Origin: Luidia sarsii
Lineage: Eukaryota; Echinodermata; Asteroidea; Paxillosida; Luidiidae
Direction of reading: 5' to 3'
DNA length: 64,000 nucleotides
NCBI GenBank assembly: GCA_949987565.1
Contig: OX465110.1
Coordinates: forward strand, 14,293,204 to 14,357,203
This document shows positions 23,095 to 34,840 of this stretch, piece after piece. Under the pieces are notes generated by a model. That model was not told the DNA's origin. It searched no databases and was given only the letters and a program-made list of their open reading frames with translations. How positions within the stretch are numbered: position 1 is the stretch's first letter; each line of letters begins with the position of its first letter. The position numbers were made by a program, and so were the translations under genes.

Positions 23095-23225
23095 AAAAAA
23101 AAAAAAGTTACAAAGAAAACTTTGACTAGACTAAGATACAAATGTAAGTTTTCTTTGCCATTTTTTCAATTTGTTCAAAAGTTCCCAGTTACTTTTTCCT
23201 TTATTTATTTGACTTATTTTCCAAG
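23095..23225 (+). repeat. Dispersed repeat tail (AAGTTTTCTTTGCC family)
   Basis: AAGTTTTCTTTGCCATTTTT, CAATTTGTTCAAAAGTTCCC and AGTTACTTTTTCCTTTATTT match, in reverse complement, 40120-40190, and in direct orientation the tails at 39735-39800 and 41570-41640. In other copies this tail directly follows a tRNA-like B-box; here the B-box is not visible. Confidence 0.6.
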
Positions 23226-23365
23226 CGTGTGTACACGATGCACTGTAATTTGATGGTGCCCAAAAAATGAAACTTATTATTTACCCTGTGTATATCAACT
23301 CTCCAGTGAGAATGAACATGTACCCGTACAGCAATCTCTCCAGAGCTTTGAATGGCTATTCTTTG

Positions 23366-23381
23366 TCAACAGAGGGCGCCA
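23366..23381 (+). promoter_or_regulatory. CTCF-like motif
   Basis: TCAACAGAGGGCGCCA resembles the CTCF core with two differences. It shares AACAGAGGGCG with sites at 13781 and 27921. Confidence 0.25.
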
Positions 23382-24599
23382 TACACATGTCTCATGGGAT
23401 ACACACTTCATTTTGCAGAGCTGTGTCTGACGGGCAGATAGTGATTGAATTTGAAGTTCCTACTTTTTTTTCTTTTTTTTAACTATTTATTTTTTTCTTT
23501 TACATGCACACATACAGTGTACATGATGTACTTTTATTTGGAACATTGACAACATGGAAACTTAAAGCACATCAACAATTTACTGATTAATGTTTAGATA
23601 CATGTACGAGAGAAGTAGCACACAGTGTACGTGCATTTTTTCCCACGAACATGACATTTCAAAACTGAAAGGAAAGGTTTCCCAAATGTGTAGAGAGCTG
23701 TGGACCCTTTCCCCTAATCCTTTGGAAGGGAATTCTGGAAATGAATCTGAAATCTGTTCTGTGCCTTTTGCCAATGATTTGATTGCAAAGTGTTGACCTG
23801 TGTGTGATGCGAAACTGAGTCAGAGTTGCATTCAGATCACATTTAGTTTTGATTTGACAGAACAGACATTCTCACCAACCAAAATTCACAATCACAATCA
23901 CATGTACATGTATGTATATTTTTCTTTCAACCAAAACCTGAAAGTAAAACCTGACATACATGTATAGGCCTACAAATGTAGTTTTATTCTGAATGTACAA
24001 TTCTGTGTACTTGAACAAGTCACAAATTTCATTTTACATACTACTTGGCACACAGCGATCTACATGTACATGTAGGCCGCATGTAGTTTCATTTCTCTAA
24101 TCCAACTCTTTAAAGGTTAAAGGGCCCAATGCATTGACCCAAGGTACGACCTTTCTCGAATGCAGAATTCATTTTGGAAGAGTCTTTGTAGGCCGCATGG
24201 TGCTGAAATTAGGATTTGCATCCCATGGGCGATTGTCTGTTTTTTGGGGGTTATTTGTGTTCTATGATATCCATAGTTTAATTTAAAGTTGACAGGAATG
24301 ACAAAATTGATGAATAAAGGTGAAAACAAGTGTTTTTGTATCCATTGTTTGTGTCTTTTGTTTCACTGACACAATGTTTAACGCACTTTATCTCTAAATG
24401 CACTTTCCGTAATTTGGAAAATATGAATATGCAAAAATCAATATATCTCAAGAACGGGAAATGCTACAGGGGTAAAACAAACACCAAATGAAAGCTTATG
24501 AAAAGGAAAACCTAGCTATGTATAATCTTTTTTTCCCAATCTGCAAAATAATACCCCTTTTTACAGAGCCGCTCACATATTGCATGCACAGCACAAAAT
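23382..24599. other. Non-coding sequence with a divergent repeat copy
   Basis: About 24118-24225 (GGGCCCAATGCATTGACCC, GTACGACCTTTCTCGAATGC, AGGATTTGCAT) is a divergent copy of the 22653 family. About 24400-24500 holds ATATCTCAAGAACGGGAAAT and CCAAATGAAAGCTTATGA, a phrase partly shared with position 935. No gene. Confidence 0.4.
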
Positions 24600-25130
24600 G
24601 TACATGAACATGTACAGTAACGTTCTTTGTTTCCTTTTCAATGGCATTATGATGTACATGTACATGCTTGTACACACACTGTACTGTGCCCATATACACA
24701 TGTACATGCTGATATTACGTGCTGATATTACATGTACATGTATGTATACTGGAGTAGTCGTCACAAAATGAACTATGAACTACACATACATGTACAATGT
24801 ACATGTACAGGTGGTGTGTACATAGTGTACCTACATGTATATGTACATGTATACATGTGTATACAGTGTATACTTTATACAGAAAACCATGGTTCTTTAT
24901 TTTTTCTTTACAAAATATCGGTAGGCTTACTACTGTACATGTATACATGTATACATGTGTACATGATGTATGTATTACATACATACATGTACATAATACT
25001 GTACATAATACGGTATGTGTATTTAGGACTAGGAGTTTCAGATACATGTACATGTACTGTACATGTACATGTACATGTATGTAAACCGGAAATAATAATT
25101 TGATAACGTACAGTGTACATGTATATGTCA
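24600..25130. repeat. Long (ACATGT)n block
   Basis: About 530 bp dominated by TACATGTA, GTGTACATGTAC and TATACATG words with short unique interruptions. Overlapping frames on both strands (up to 140 aa) are repeat-derived. Confidence 0.85.
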
Positions 25131-25764
25131 TGTACATAGAAGAAAAAGTATTTGTTTACTCATGGTTCTGGGAAAATCCCGATTCTCTTTATTGTTAAAA
25201 AAAATGCTATTGAAACAAAAACCCCCAAAGCAAAACACCCACCTCAAGCACATTACAAAACTGAAACCTGATCTTTGCAAAGCTCATTTCTCAGTTTCAC
25301 AATCTTCAGGAGTTGGGGCGGCAGGGGTAGGATGTGAAGTCCTCCAGACTGTAATGTGATATTGTTTACTTGGATCAGGCAACCATAGCCTGTAAAGGTA
25401 ACATGTGCACATAGTGCCAGTATTCTTTGCATGATCAAGGCTAAATTCCTTGCCAGTCAACAGTTGGGTGAAACTGGAGTCAGTGGGCAAGTTGTGGTAC
25501 AAGGTCAGCAGGCTCTGGCTGGGCACCAAAGGACCAACCCAGGACCTCAGACTGCAAGCCGGCCCCAGGCCCTGCTAGGCCTAGGGTGAGGTAACATTTT
25601 GTTTAAACTTTATCAATGAAATCAACTATGCAGCACTTCTGCTTCTTCTGGGGTCACTACAAAAGTCCTGTCCAGGATCAAGGGCACAGGATCTGGCTTT
25701 GGTGTCGGAAAGACTCCAGATCGTTGGCAGTACAAGACTCTGGTGTAGGAGGGGGCAGCACTGA
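25131..25764. other. Non-coding sequence
   Basis: No gene or element is recognised. A-rich stretch at about 25195-25240. Confidence 0.35.
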
Positions 25765-26000
25765 TCAGGGCCCAGTTTCATAGAGTCGTTTAAGCGTGAA
25801 AACCTGCTAAGCATGGAAATTCTTCCTTGGTTACAAGAAGATTGCTAGCTATTATTTCATTTGGTACTTATTGCACTCAAATTGTATTCAAATGTTGGAT
25901 GCTTGGCTTAACGTAGGATACAAATGGAACTTTGGCTGGCAACCAGGGCCCAAATTCATAGAGTCGCTTAACTTAAGCGTGAGGAAGAAAAGTCTTCCCC
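25765..26000. repeat. Two copies of a GGGCCCARTTTCATAGAGTCG terminus
   Basis: CAGGGCCCAGTTTCATAGAG (about 25766-25785) and CAGGGCCCAAATTCATAGAG (about 25946-25965) are direct repeats, each followed by TCG and a CTTAA/GCGTGA-like stretch. The phrase has the form of the other inverted-repeat ends in the window (GGGCC...TTTCA). No facing partner is clear, so they may be two truncated copies or one rearranged element. Confidence 0.5.
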
Positions 26001-29000
26001 GTGCAAAGAGATATTGCTTTGTAATATCTCTTTGCTTTTGACTTGTATTCCACCATTCTTTACTTAGCATGAAACAAAACTTTGAAGTTTGGGTTGGCAA
26101 AGTGATCCTATGAATCATGTATTGGTGATGGGCCTTAATCAGTGACCAGAAAAATCCACAGAATGAGTGCCACAGCAAAATTCAAAGACAACCATGGGGT
26201 ACAAGGTTTCAAGAGTGTCTTTACTGAATGTGTTTAAACAATGCCCAAGTTGTAGGCCTACAATTTCCTGTATTACATGTACTGTACATGTAGCTCTCAT
26301 TGTACTAGTATACCCCCATGTACATGTATATAAGCACATCTTGTGCATGAAATGTTCGGAGGTTCAGTGCTACTATTCTATTCATTTTTGTGAGTGCGTT
26401 CTCCAATGAATGCACACATTGTTCCTGCTTGTACATTTTCATAAAATGGTTTGTTCGTTTTTGAGTTGAGGTAATTGTTTGACATTTCAGCTCAGGTGAC
26501 ACACGGTCTGACCATTGAAATACAGTGTATGTTCGAATCCCCCACACACTGCCCTGTTATGGGGCAAACCAATAACTACACTGCTGTGTACATGTACAAG
26601 CAATGAGTTAATGCCAGCGGCATCGCAAAAGGCTATAAGGAGAGAACAGAATATCTTCCACTGGACTGACTGGATTGGAGATACTGTACGTGTAGTACGG
26701 CATCAGCAGTGTCCAACTTTCTATTCTCTTCCTCTCACGGTGGTGATTGGCTGTGTGTAGCTGGCATGGAACGGTCCATCAATTTGCTTGTTATACAAAG
26801 CAAGGTCAGTCTTGTACATGGACAGTACATGGACAATGGACAGGAACTCTGGTGTGGCGCAGTTGCCATCAACCATCAATGTATGGACTGCCCTGGCTAC
26901 CCTTCTGCACGTGTGCCTTGTTTAATGTGCTTGCAAGGTCGAGTCGATGTGTCCACTCAGACATACATCCATATTTTTCTCAGTGGATCTCAAGCATGGG
27001 GGAGGCATGCTTCCCGCCTGGAATGTCACTCGTCGACGACTGAACATGCATGTGTGCTGTGGATAGATCTCCTTGTGAGATTGGGTCTGTTTCCAGCTTG
27101 TGCCCGCGGGGGAAAAAAAACCCAGTCCCCTTAAGAAAATGTTGAAGATATCTTCAGATACGAGATAAGATCGACGAGATGGACAGTTTCAGTCCCCACT
27201 GCCGGGGTGGATCGTCATCATTGTCGCCCGCTGTTCCGTGTCTCGTCTCCGGCTCGGTCTCGAGGCAGGCGAGAGAGCATGTTTGAGATTGCGCCGTTCT
27301 ACATGTACGTGTATTTCCCCCGAGCGCTGCAGCACGAGCACTGCTGGTGTCAGCTGCTGTCTCTCTTGTGTCTCTCTTAACTCTTGTGACCAGAGGGGAA
27401 GCTCATGAGGGAGGACCAGACCAGAGGATGGACTTGTATGGGAAGAGACTCTGGCTGGGCCAGCAGCGTCAAACTCTGAGAGGCTTGCTTCAGAAGAGGG
27501 TAGGTTTGGCCTCATTTGACTCCTTTTTCTTCTGAACAACCAACAGAACTGCAAAACCGGACAAATCAGCAATGTTGTACTGCCCTCTGGATTTGGTGCC
27601 TGAGTTTTGCATGGTCTTGCAGACACCCTGTTGGCAGTTTTTGACCTACATGTACTGTTCTTATTTTCTTCCATTGACGTTATCCACTATCCCGATTGAC
27701 CAATTCGGACATCAATCTTTCAAACGTCCTTCATTTTTCTTCGTCCAATGGCTGAAAGAACAGCTTAGGGGTCCTTGTTATGGCCGATTTATTCCTGCCA
27801 GGTGTAGCACCAGACATCGCCCTACTTATTCACACTATTTGTGCCTGTTGAATGAACACACACACACACAGCCGTGCTAAAATTAAATCTGGAGTGAGGA
27901 ATTTGTGCATACAAAATAAACAGCGCCCTCTGTTGTTAGAAAGTGCTCAGTCTGAAACTTAGACTTAATCCCAGTCCTTTTACTATTTTAATGCTCACTA
28001 GACAGCTAGTGTACGTGCATGCACTGTACATGTACTACAGATTGGGAGTGGATGATAAAAACTTCCCAATCCCAATGTCCACTGTTTCATGCTGATTAGA
28101 TTTACTTCCATAATTACATACATGTATACGTGCAATTGTGCATTGGTGAAGATGTCTGTGAATCTTTAGACATTGGCAAAATTTGGCATACAGTACATGT
28201 ACAATGATGGTGGTTGATGTAACTGCAGCCACACATGTGACAACCAAGAAAATTTGGAGAAGAATGGGTTCAAGAATATTGAATGTCCACCTTGTCCGAG
28301 GGATCTTGTTTCTTGACCCAGAATCTTGCCACTTGACCCATAATACCAATTTCAGTTTGATTGAAAAATGAGCCAGTTTTTCACAATTTTCACCATTTTT
28401 CTCTCGTTGACGAATTGCATACTGTATGTATATATTGCATATATGCTGGATTAGATAAAGTATGGACGCGTTTCTGAGACCGTTACCAATGGTCTCAATC
28501 TCAGACCTCAACCAGTTGATGCTTGACCCGCTGCACACAAGACTTTGCCGGGACGCTTGAGACAATGCTTCACAATGACGACCCCGGACCCAAACACATT
28601 TGACCCCTAATTTTCTCAGATGCCCGTTATCCTTGTAAGCAAGTCCTTATTTTTTTAAAGGGCTTTTGATGCATGTACTGTACATGTCAACGCAATGATT
28701 TGGAGGGGGAGGGAGGGGGGGGGGTAATTTGCAAATTTTCAAGGTCATCTGAAATTAGACTACCACCTGTTCCTGCTCCACTGGCGTCCTCTATAAAAGT
28801 CAATTAGCCGGCACATGTTGTAGTAGTACCTCCGCTGTAGACAGCAGGCCTGAGTCCTGGCCACATGTACAGTAGGCGGGGATTGGCGAGGGACTCAGTC
28901 GCGTGCCATGGCATTTCTTTGACGTTCATCTCTTTCGGATGCGTAACAAAAGTTGGAGGCCGACAGACAGGCGCCATAATAATATTTTGTTTATCTTCTC

Positions 29001-29540
29001 CCCCCCCCCCAGCCACCCCCTTTTGTCGCTTTCATTTTTATTCAGATGTTTTAGCACCATATGCAGCCGCCAGGTATCAATCATGCCAACTCATTTTCAA
29101 TGCTTGATAGATTTGTAAAATGCAGAGGATGAGGGGGGGGGGGGACACACTGCACTTTTTGGTCAAAGGTGTTATTCAATAAGCTGGCGTATTGAATTTG
29201 AAATGAGATGCTGCACGATGGCATTGGGAAAAGATAGCCATGCTGGCATTCTGGGTGAACACTGTTGTATTTATTTACACATGTATGCATTTTTCTGTGT
29301 GTATCGTTGAGGCTAATGGAGATGTTAAGTTTTCTTAATGATGGATGATGAGAGTTCCGCGTGGTTTTGCTTTTCCTTCGGGAGAAGGAGCAGGTTCTCA
29401 TGTGCCGTTTCTTTTCAGCAGTTCATGGCATGCGCTTCTTGAGTGAATAGTGCAGTAACCCCCAGCTGTCTGCGCCAACTGCAGCAAAATCAGTGCCTGG
29501 GTGACTGTGGCCTGAATACTGACAAGGCATTATTGCCCTC
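26001..29540. other. Long non-coding stretch without clear repeats
   Basis: Contains a tRNA-B-box-like TGTTCGAATCCCCC at about 26529 without a matching A-box, and open frames of 141 aa (26709-27134, plus), 161 aa (27189-27674, minus) and 176 aa (28035-28565, minus) that match nothing I recognise. G-runs near 28705-28722 and 29133-29144. An (AC)n patch at about 27857-27870. No gene can be supported. Confidence 0.4.
27921..27940 (-). promoter_or_regulatory. CTCF-like motif
   Basis: The minus strand reads ACAACAGAGGGCGCTG. The left flank AAATAAACAGCGCCCTC resembles AAATAAATAGCGCCCTC at about 34344, so both sites may descend from one repeat. Confidence 0.25.
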
Positions 29541-30553
29541 AGGGTGGATGGGGGAGACACTGACTAGGTGTCTACCTCTAGGGTGGATTCGGAGGGGGGG
29601 GGGGAGGAACACTGACTGGGTGTTTACCTCAAGGGTGGATGTGGGAGACACTGACTGGGTGTCTACTGTACCTCTAGGGTGGATTCGGAGGAGGGGAGGG
29701 GGAGGAACACTGACTGGGTGTTTACCTCAAGGGTGGATGTGGGAGACACTGACTGGGTGTCTGTATCTTGAGGGTGGATCGTGGGCGGGGAGACTGACTA
29801 GGTGTCTACCTCTAGGGTGGATTTGAGGGGGGGGGGCCCTGACTGGGTGTTTAGCTCAAGGGTGGATGGGGAGACACTGACTGGGTGTCTGTATCTTGAG
29901 GGTGGATCGTGGGTGGGGAGACTGACTAGGTGTCTACCTCTAGGGTGGATTCGGAGGGGGGGGGAGGAACACTGACTTGGTGTTTACCTCAAGGGTGGAT
30001 GGGAGAGACACTGACTGGGTGTCTGTATCTTGAGGGTGGATCGTGGGCGGGGAGACTGACTAGGTGTCTACATGTACCTCTAGGGTGGATTTGAGGGGGG
30101 GGGGGCCTTGACTGGGTGTTTAGCTCAAGGGTGGATGGGGAGACACTGACTGGGTGTCTGTATCTTGAGGGTGGATCATGGATGGGGAGACTGACTAGGT
30201 GTCTACCTCTAGGGTGGATTTGAGGGGGGGGGGCACTGACTGGGTGTTTACTGTTTACCTCAAGGGTGGATGAGGGAGACACTGACTGGGTGTCTGTATC
30301 TTGAGGGTAGATGGGGAGACACTGATTGGTTGTCTGTACCTCTAGGGTGGATGTGGGAGATACTGACTGGGTGTCTGTACCTTCAGGGGGAATGGGGATG
30401 TGGGAAACACTGACTGGGTGCTTGTACGTACCTTCCAGGAGGGGGACATACTGACTGGGTGTTAGTACCTCCAGAATGGATGCAGAACATACTGGGTGGG
30501 TCTAAGAACCTCTAAGCTGGATGGGTACCACTCTCACTGGGTGTTAGGCCCTT
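29541..30553 (+). repeat. G-rich 40-50-bp minisatellite with three-unit higher-order repeat
   Basis: About 23 units begin GGGTGGAT and contain ACTGACTGGGTGT. Three unit types differ at their ends: one has GAGACACTGACTGGGTGTCT and TATCTTGA; one has GGGGAGACTGACTAGGTGTC and ACCTCTA; one has a run of 8-12 G and ends TGTTTACCTCAA or TTTAGCTCAA. Between about 29720 and 30300 they recur in the same order about four times, a roughly 130-bp higher-order repeat. Units become more degenerate towards 30553. The G-runs recur with the period, giving repeated G-quadruplex potential. The 127-aa and 97-aa frames across it are repeat-derived. Confidence 0.92.
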
Positions 30554-32314
30554 TGGGAACAAGCGTCTACTGGGTTGATACTGGATACGGTGCATATTTT
30601 GGCCACATAAGTACAGTGGGTGACAGAAACCTCAAAAGTCCTATTCAAAATCAGTGGGTCTCACTGTGAATGCACCCCATTTGCCGATGAAACCTCCTGC
30701 GCACATATACATCATGCACAGTAAGTGGGTAGCTATGAGGTTAGATACGGCGTTGTGCTTGATTACGTGTGGCCGTGCCCTCATACATAAACATGCGTGT
30801 GGCTGAAGGGATGACCGTACCCCTTCAATCGAGAGCGCAGCCAGTCGAGGCACTCCGAATTGCTCCCCGGACCGTGGGCATGTGTGCACGTTACTGATTA
30901 TGCGACAGGCTCACCCGTCCAGGTACCATTAGACATCTAACCTGTACACCTTTCACGGCGGTCTCTTTCCACATCCCTCCCTTAAGGGGAAAGAAAAAGA
31001 AGAAGAAGAAGACGAGAAAACCGTAAAAAAAAAAGGAGAAAAAAAACACTACTCTGTTTATTTCTTTTTTTTCATGAGCTGTCTTGTCTGATAGGGGTGA
31101 TGTGTGTGATCTTTTTTTTTCTTTCTTTCCGAGGCCTGAATGCATTGGATGGTGATGCCGGACGAATTGAACTGTGAAACCGGGCTGCTTTTTTTTTTGC
31201 CCTCTTATGGTTATTGATCTTCCCCGTTATCGCTTCTGTCGGTCAGCGCAAAAAGCAGACAGTAGTCGGTGTCTGGCATACTGAATGCGGGACGGCAGAG
31301 GAGGATTTCAGGTCAAGGAGTGGAATGCAAGTGGTTGCTTTAGCATAAGTGACGGCGTGAACGCAAGAGCTTGGTTTTTTAAAACTGCATCTTCCAAGAT
31401 ATCGGCACAATCGCTAGATATATGTAACAATAAGCCTCTCACATACATGTATAACAACCTGATATAGGAATGTTTTGCATGCATTATGTCTTAATTTATT
31501 GAGATTAACGTGCTGATTGCTGTTGCTAGATTAAATTAATTGTGCTTTTAAATGTATTGCTTCACTCATTTTTGATGTACATGTAGATTTCTTTACAATG
31601 CTCATCTTTTTGCAAGCAGTAGTATTTTGCATTACTTTTTTTCTTAAACATAAAAGATATTTGAGGCTGAATAGTCCTAGTATTGATAGGTTTTCAAAAT
31701 ATTTTCAGTACCGGTATGTTAAGAACATCACATGGTTGTAATTGTTTTTTTGAAATTTGGGTAGTGATACGCTGTAGTGTAGAGTTATATCTGCACATGA
31801 CTGCAGTTTACAGTACCTGTACAATTTGGTCACAAATATTTTCCTGTAACTATAGGATTACATGTATAGTTAGTATAACTTTATTGTCCAACCAGGAGAA
31901 ATTTGTTCAGATGGCCTTCTGAGTCAAAAAAACTTCAAACATTAAACATTGCCCACATAAAAGGGCGGAAATCCCTCAAGGGAAAATCGATAAAAGTACA
32001 TGTGTACATGTAATTTTACAATTATTGTGAAATCACAAATAAATTTTATTACTGGTTCAAAATACTGTATGGACTATGGCATTGAAATATATACCACATT
32101 AGAAACACATGACAGGAATTTTAAACATCATACTAAGTGACCTGGGATATCACTACATGTAAGACAGTCCATACATACATGTACATGTATGTGTGTATGG
32201 CTGTGAGAATAAATGAGGTTTTGTGGCATTGGGTGTTGGCCTACTTATTCAGCTGAGGGCATTAGATTTGTATCCCAAATCCATACATGATGTGCTTAAA
32301 ATTAATGAGGTCTA
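30554..32314. other. Non-coding sequence
   Basis: Purine-rich patch with GAAGAAGAAG at about 30990-31050. AT-rich from about 31440. No gene or inverted repeat is recognised. Confidence 0.4.
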
Positions 32315-32465
32315 GGGGTGGGTTTCACAAAGCCTTACGGTGCATCCTAACTCAACTTACGATGGATAACCCATTGTAAGTTGTGATAGGCCGTATGGTT
32401 TCTGTGCATCGCTCATCGTCTTGCGATTGATCGTAAGTTACGATGAGTTTGGTGAAATTGACCCC
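32315..32465 (+). mobile_element. 151-bp inverted-repeat element, copy 1
   Basis: Starts GGGGTGGGTTTCAC and ends GTGAAATTGACCCC. Inner facing words include CTCAACTTACGATGG, ATTGTAAGTTGTGATAGG and GATCGTAAGTTACGATGAG. The reverse complement of the whole unit is found at 39565-39711 with high identity, so it is a mobile or once-mobile unit. There is no coding sequence. Confidence 0.8.
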
Positions 32466-32504
32466 AGGACACCCAGATTTGTTCAAAGGATGCTTCCATG
32501 TTCC

Positions 32505-32615
32505 TTACGTGTATACATGTGTACAGTACACACTGTACATGTACATGTATATGCAGATGAGCGTATGCATATTATCTATGCTTACATGTACATGTACATG
32601 TACATGTACAGTGTA
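32505..32615. repeat. (ACATGT)n cluster
   Basis: Runs of TACATG at 32505-32552 and a pure stretch at about 32583-32611. Confidence 0.8.
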
Positions 32616-32953
32616 TGTGACCTTGTCATAGTGGTATTGATGAGGCCAGCATATGCCCTTACATTACAGGTACAGCATTGATGCAGTAGGTGTTGGGAGG
32701 GGCAGGGAGAGGGAGAGGGAGAGAGAGGGTTTGGCTGTTACGGCTCAACCGTGTCAAGATGAATCAATGGAGAGAGGGGTGGGGAAAGTGCTTGATGCTG
32801 GAGCCTCACATTTTTAAGAATGAATTGAGTGCTGTTGTCATGAAGGGATGGCTGCAATACAGCAATAGACAATGTGTACATTGGAGGTACTGCATCATAT
32901 TGTACACTTACATGCATATTTAACATGTACATTTACAAACATGTAAACACGTA
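32616..32953. other. Non-coding spacer
   Basis: A GGGAGAGGGAGAG patch at about 32700-32730. Nothing else is recognised. Confidence 0.35.
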
Positions 32954-33129
32954 CAGTGGAACGTCGCTATAACGAACATCCTGGGATCCATGATCCGGTC
33001 GTTCGTTATAGCAGTAAATTGTGGCTTCATATCCACGGACGTAAAATCGGGAGCCAAAGGGCATGTTCGTTTACTATAGCCTAATGTTCGGTATATTGGT
33101 AAATATTGGTTATAGCGACGTTCCACTTT
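32954..33129. mobile_element. pogo/Tigger-like MITE, copy 1
   Basis: Left end CAGTGGAACGTCGCTATAAC, followed by GAACATC. Right end TTATAGCGACGTTCCACT. TA precedes the left end. Ends of the form CAGT..AAC.TCG.TATAACGAAC with TA target sites are typical of pogo/Tigger members of the Tc1/mariner superfamily (established knowledge). At under 180 bp it cannot encode a transposase. Two more copies lie at 42351 and 50283. The right-hand CTG of the terminus is mutated here. Confidence 0.85.
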
Positions 33130-33281
33130 GCTATGCATGTATTTGAGCTCTTGGTGGACTTTCATCAACTTTGACTTGAACATGCTGATGTGTACAGTAT
33201 TGGCACAAGTGGTGACCATGGCGAATTATGTACATGTACTGTACATGCACATGTACAATTACAATGTACATGTATACTCTA

Positions 33282-33426
33282 TAGATCGCTTGCACCGGCA
33301 GCCATCGTTGGGGCCTTCTAGTGTTATCAAAACTCAGTGACAATGCAGGTACAAAGAGTGCACTCTTGCCTATCCAAGAGGAACAAAGACTAGGCCCCAA
33401 AGATGGCCACTGGTGCAACCAATCTA
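33282..33426. mobile_element. 145-bp near-perfect foldback element
   Basis: The left arm (TAGATCGCTTGCACCGGCAG, then CCATCGTTGGGGCCTTCTAG) pairs with the right arm (CTAGGCCCCAAAGATGGCCA, then CTGGTGCAACCAATCTA). The arms are inverted over about 38 bp with a few mismatches around a central 60 bp. No coding sequence. Only this copy is clear in the window. Confidence 0.75.
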
Positions 33427-34840
33427 CATGTGCATTCAGGTCAATGATTTTTAATGTCCAGTTACTAATCTGAAATTTGATCTTTGTCCAAGTTTTCAAA
33501 AATGAAATGAAGATACTGGAAGAGTGAGATTTGTTTAATAGGTTGGTTCATGTCGTATCATCATTCTCTGTGTTTTGATTGTAACCCAGACAGGGATTCT
33601 TTGTTGTTTCTTCTGCATGATGTAACCTCTACACTAAAGACACTTCCAACTAGCACAGCTAAAATAGCTCCCCTTGTTTTGTAGACATCATTTACAGCGT
33701 GGTGCCTCCCATTGGAGGCCAGAAGATGGTACACAAAGAAAACCAATCCTGTCTTCCACATGCGCAGACTGTCCGTTGTTTTACTCTCGTTTTTTTTCCT
33801 TCCAGGATGGCAGGGTAATGGTAAAGACCTGCAGTCCTTTGTCAGACCCTGTGCCAGGCTTTCATTCCCATCCGTCATCCAAGATCAGAAGAAAAAAAAG
33901 TCGCCCCCAAAAAGTTTGGTGTGGGTGAAAGCTTTTAGTATTTGTTTTCTTGCTTGGAAACAATATCTGTATAGAAACTGTGCTCTCGTCCCACGAATGT
34001 TTAACCTTGAGCCATTTTCATGATTTCCCAGAGCGACAAAGTACATGTACATGATCTTTTTTAAACATCATAAATAAACATGAAATTCCAGTTATGACTG
34101 CTAGCCTTGAATTTGAAGGTGCCGTACAGCTCTTGTGTAATAATTGTAACAGCTGTGTTTTTTTGGGTTTTTTTACAGATACTGAATGGCATTCTGATTA
34201 GATAGGCCCTACAATACATGTAGCTTTGTCTATGCCTTGGTATTGTTTGGGCATTTTCTGCCTGAAGGCTTGCTCTGCCTATGCAGGAATTTTGCAATAG
34301 CATCTGCCTTGGCTGTACAGTACATGTAACTACTTGACTTTTGAAATAAATAGCGCCCTCACTTGTCAGGTAACTGTACAGGCATGCATGCACAAAATGT
34401 TGTATGGGATGTACTCAGTAGAAGTCTGTGTACCCGGTACATTTTGAACATGTATTTTCATGTACAGATGAAGGCAATGTAAAATAGCTGCTGTCTGTCA
34501 TATTCTGAGAAAGGGTGAACATTTTTTTAATTTTTTTTAAAATTAAAGTGACATTATTTTCTTTAACAGGTTTCCTTCACAGTCACTCACAGTAACCCTG
34601 ATTTTTGTGCAAACTAAAATAGATAGTTAGATAGTTAGATGATAATTATGTTCTACTGTTCTTGCATTGGCAGATGGAAGTCTCTTTTTAATATTGCATT
34701 GACTTTGTACTGATACATGTTCATCAAGTTCAGCACCACCTCTCTAACCAGTAACAATTGAGCTCTTCAGACTGCCCAATGATTTGCCAACTAAAGAGTA
34801 GATCTGTGCATGGGTTCAACAGTGCTGGTTAGGAACTTAA
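33427..34840. other. Non-coding sequence
   Basis: A short GATAGTTAGATAGTTAGATG run lies near 34621-34642. The frames at 33561-33928 on both strands match nothing recognised. No element is defined. Confidence 0.4.
34349..34370 (-). promoter_or_regulatory. Weak CTCF-like motif
   Basis: AATAGCGCCCTCACTTGTCA; the minus strand AGTGAGGGCGCTA fits the 3' half of the CTCF core but not the 5' half. Confidence 0.15.

Noticed and set aside
26709..27134. 141-aa frame on plus
   Set aside because: Non-repetitive but no recognised motif, no splice or promoter evidence, and overlapping frames of similar quality exist.
27189..27674. 161-aa frame on minus
   Set aside because: No domain recognised; length is within chance for a stop-poor GC-richer stretch.
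28035..28565. 176-aa frame on minus
   Set aside because: No recognised motif; not distinguishable from a chance frame.
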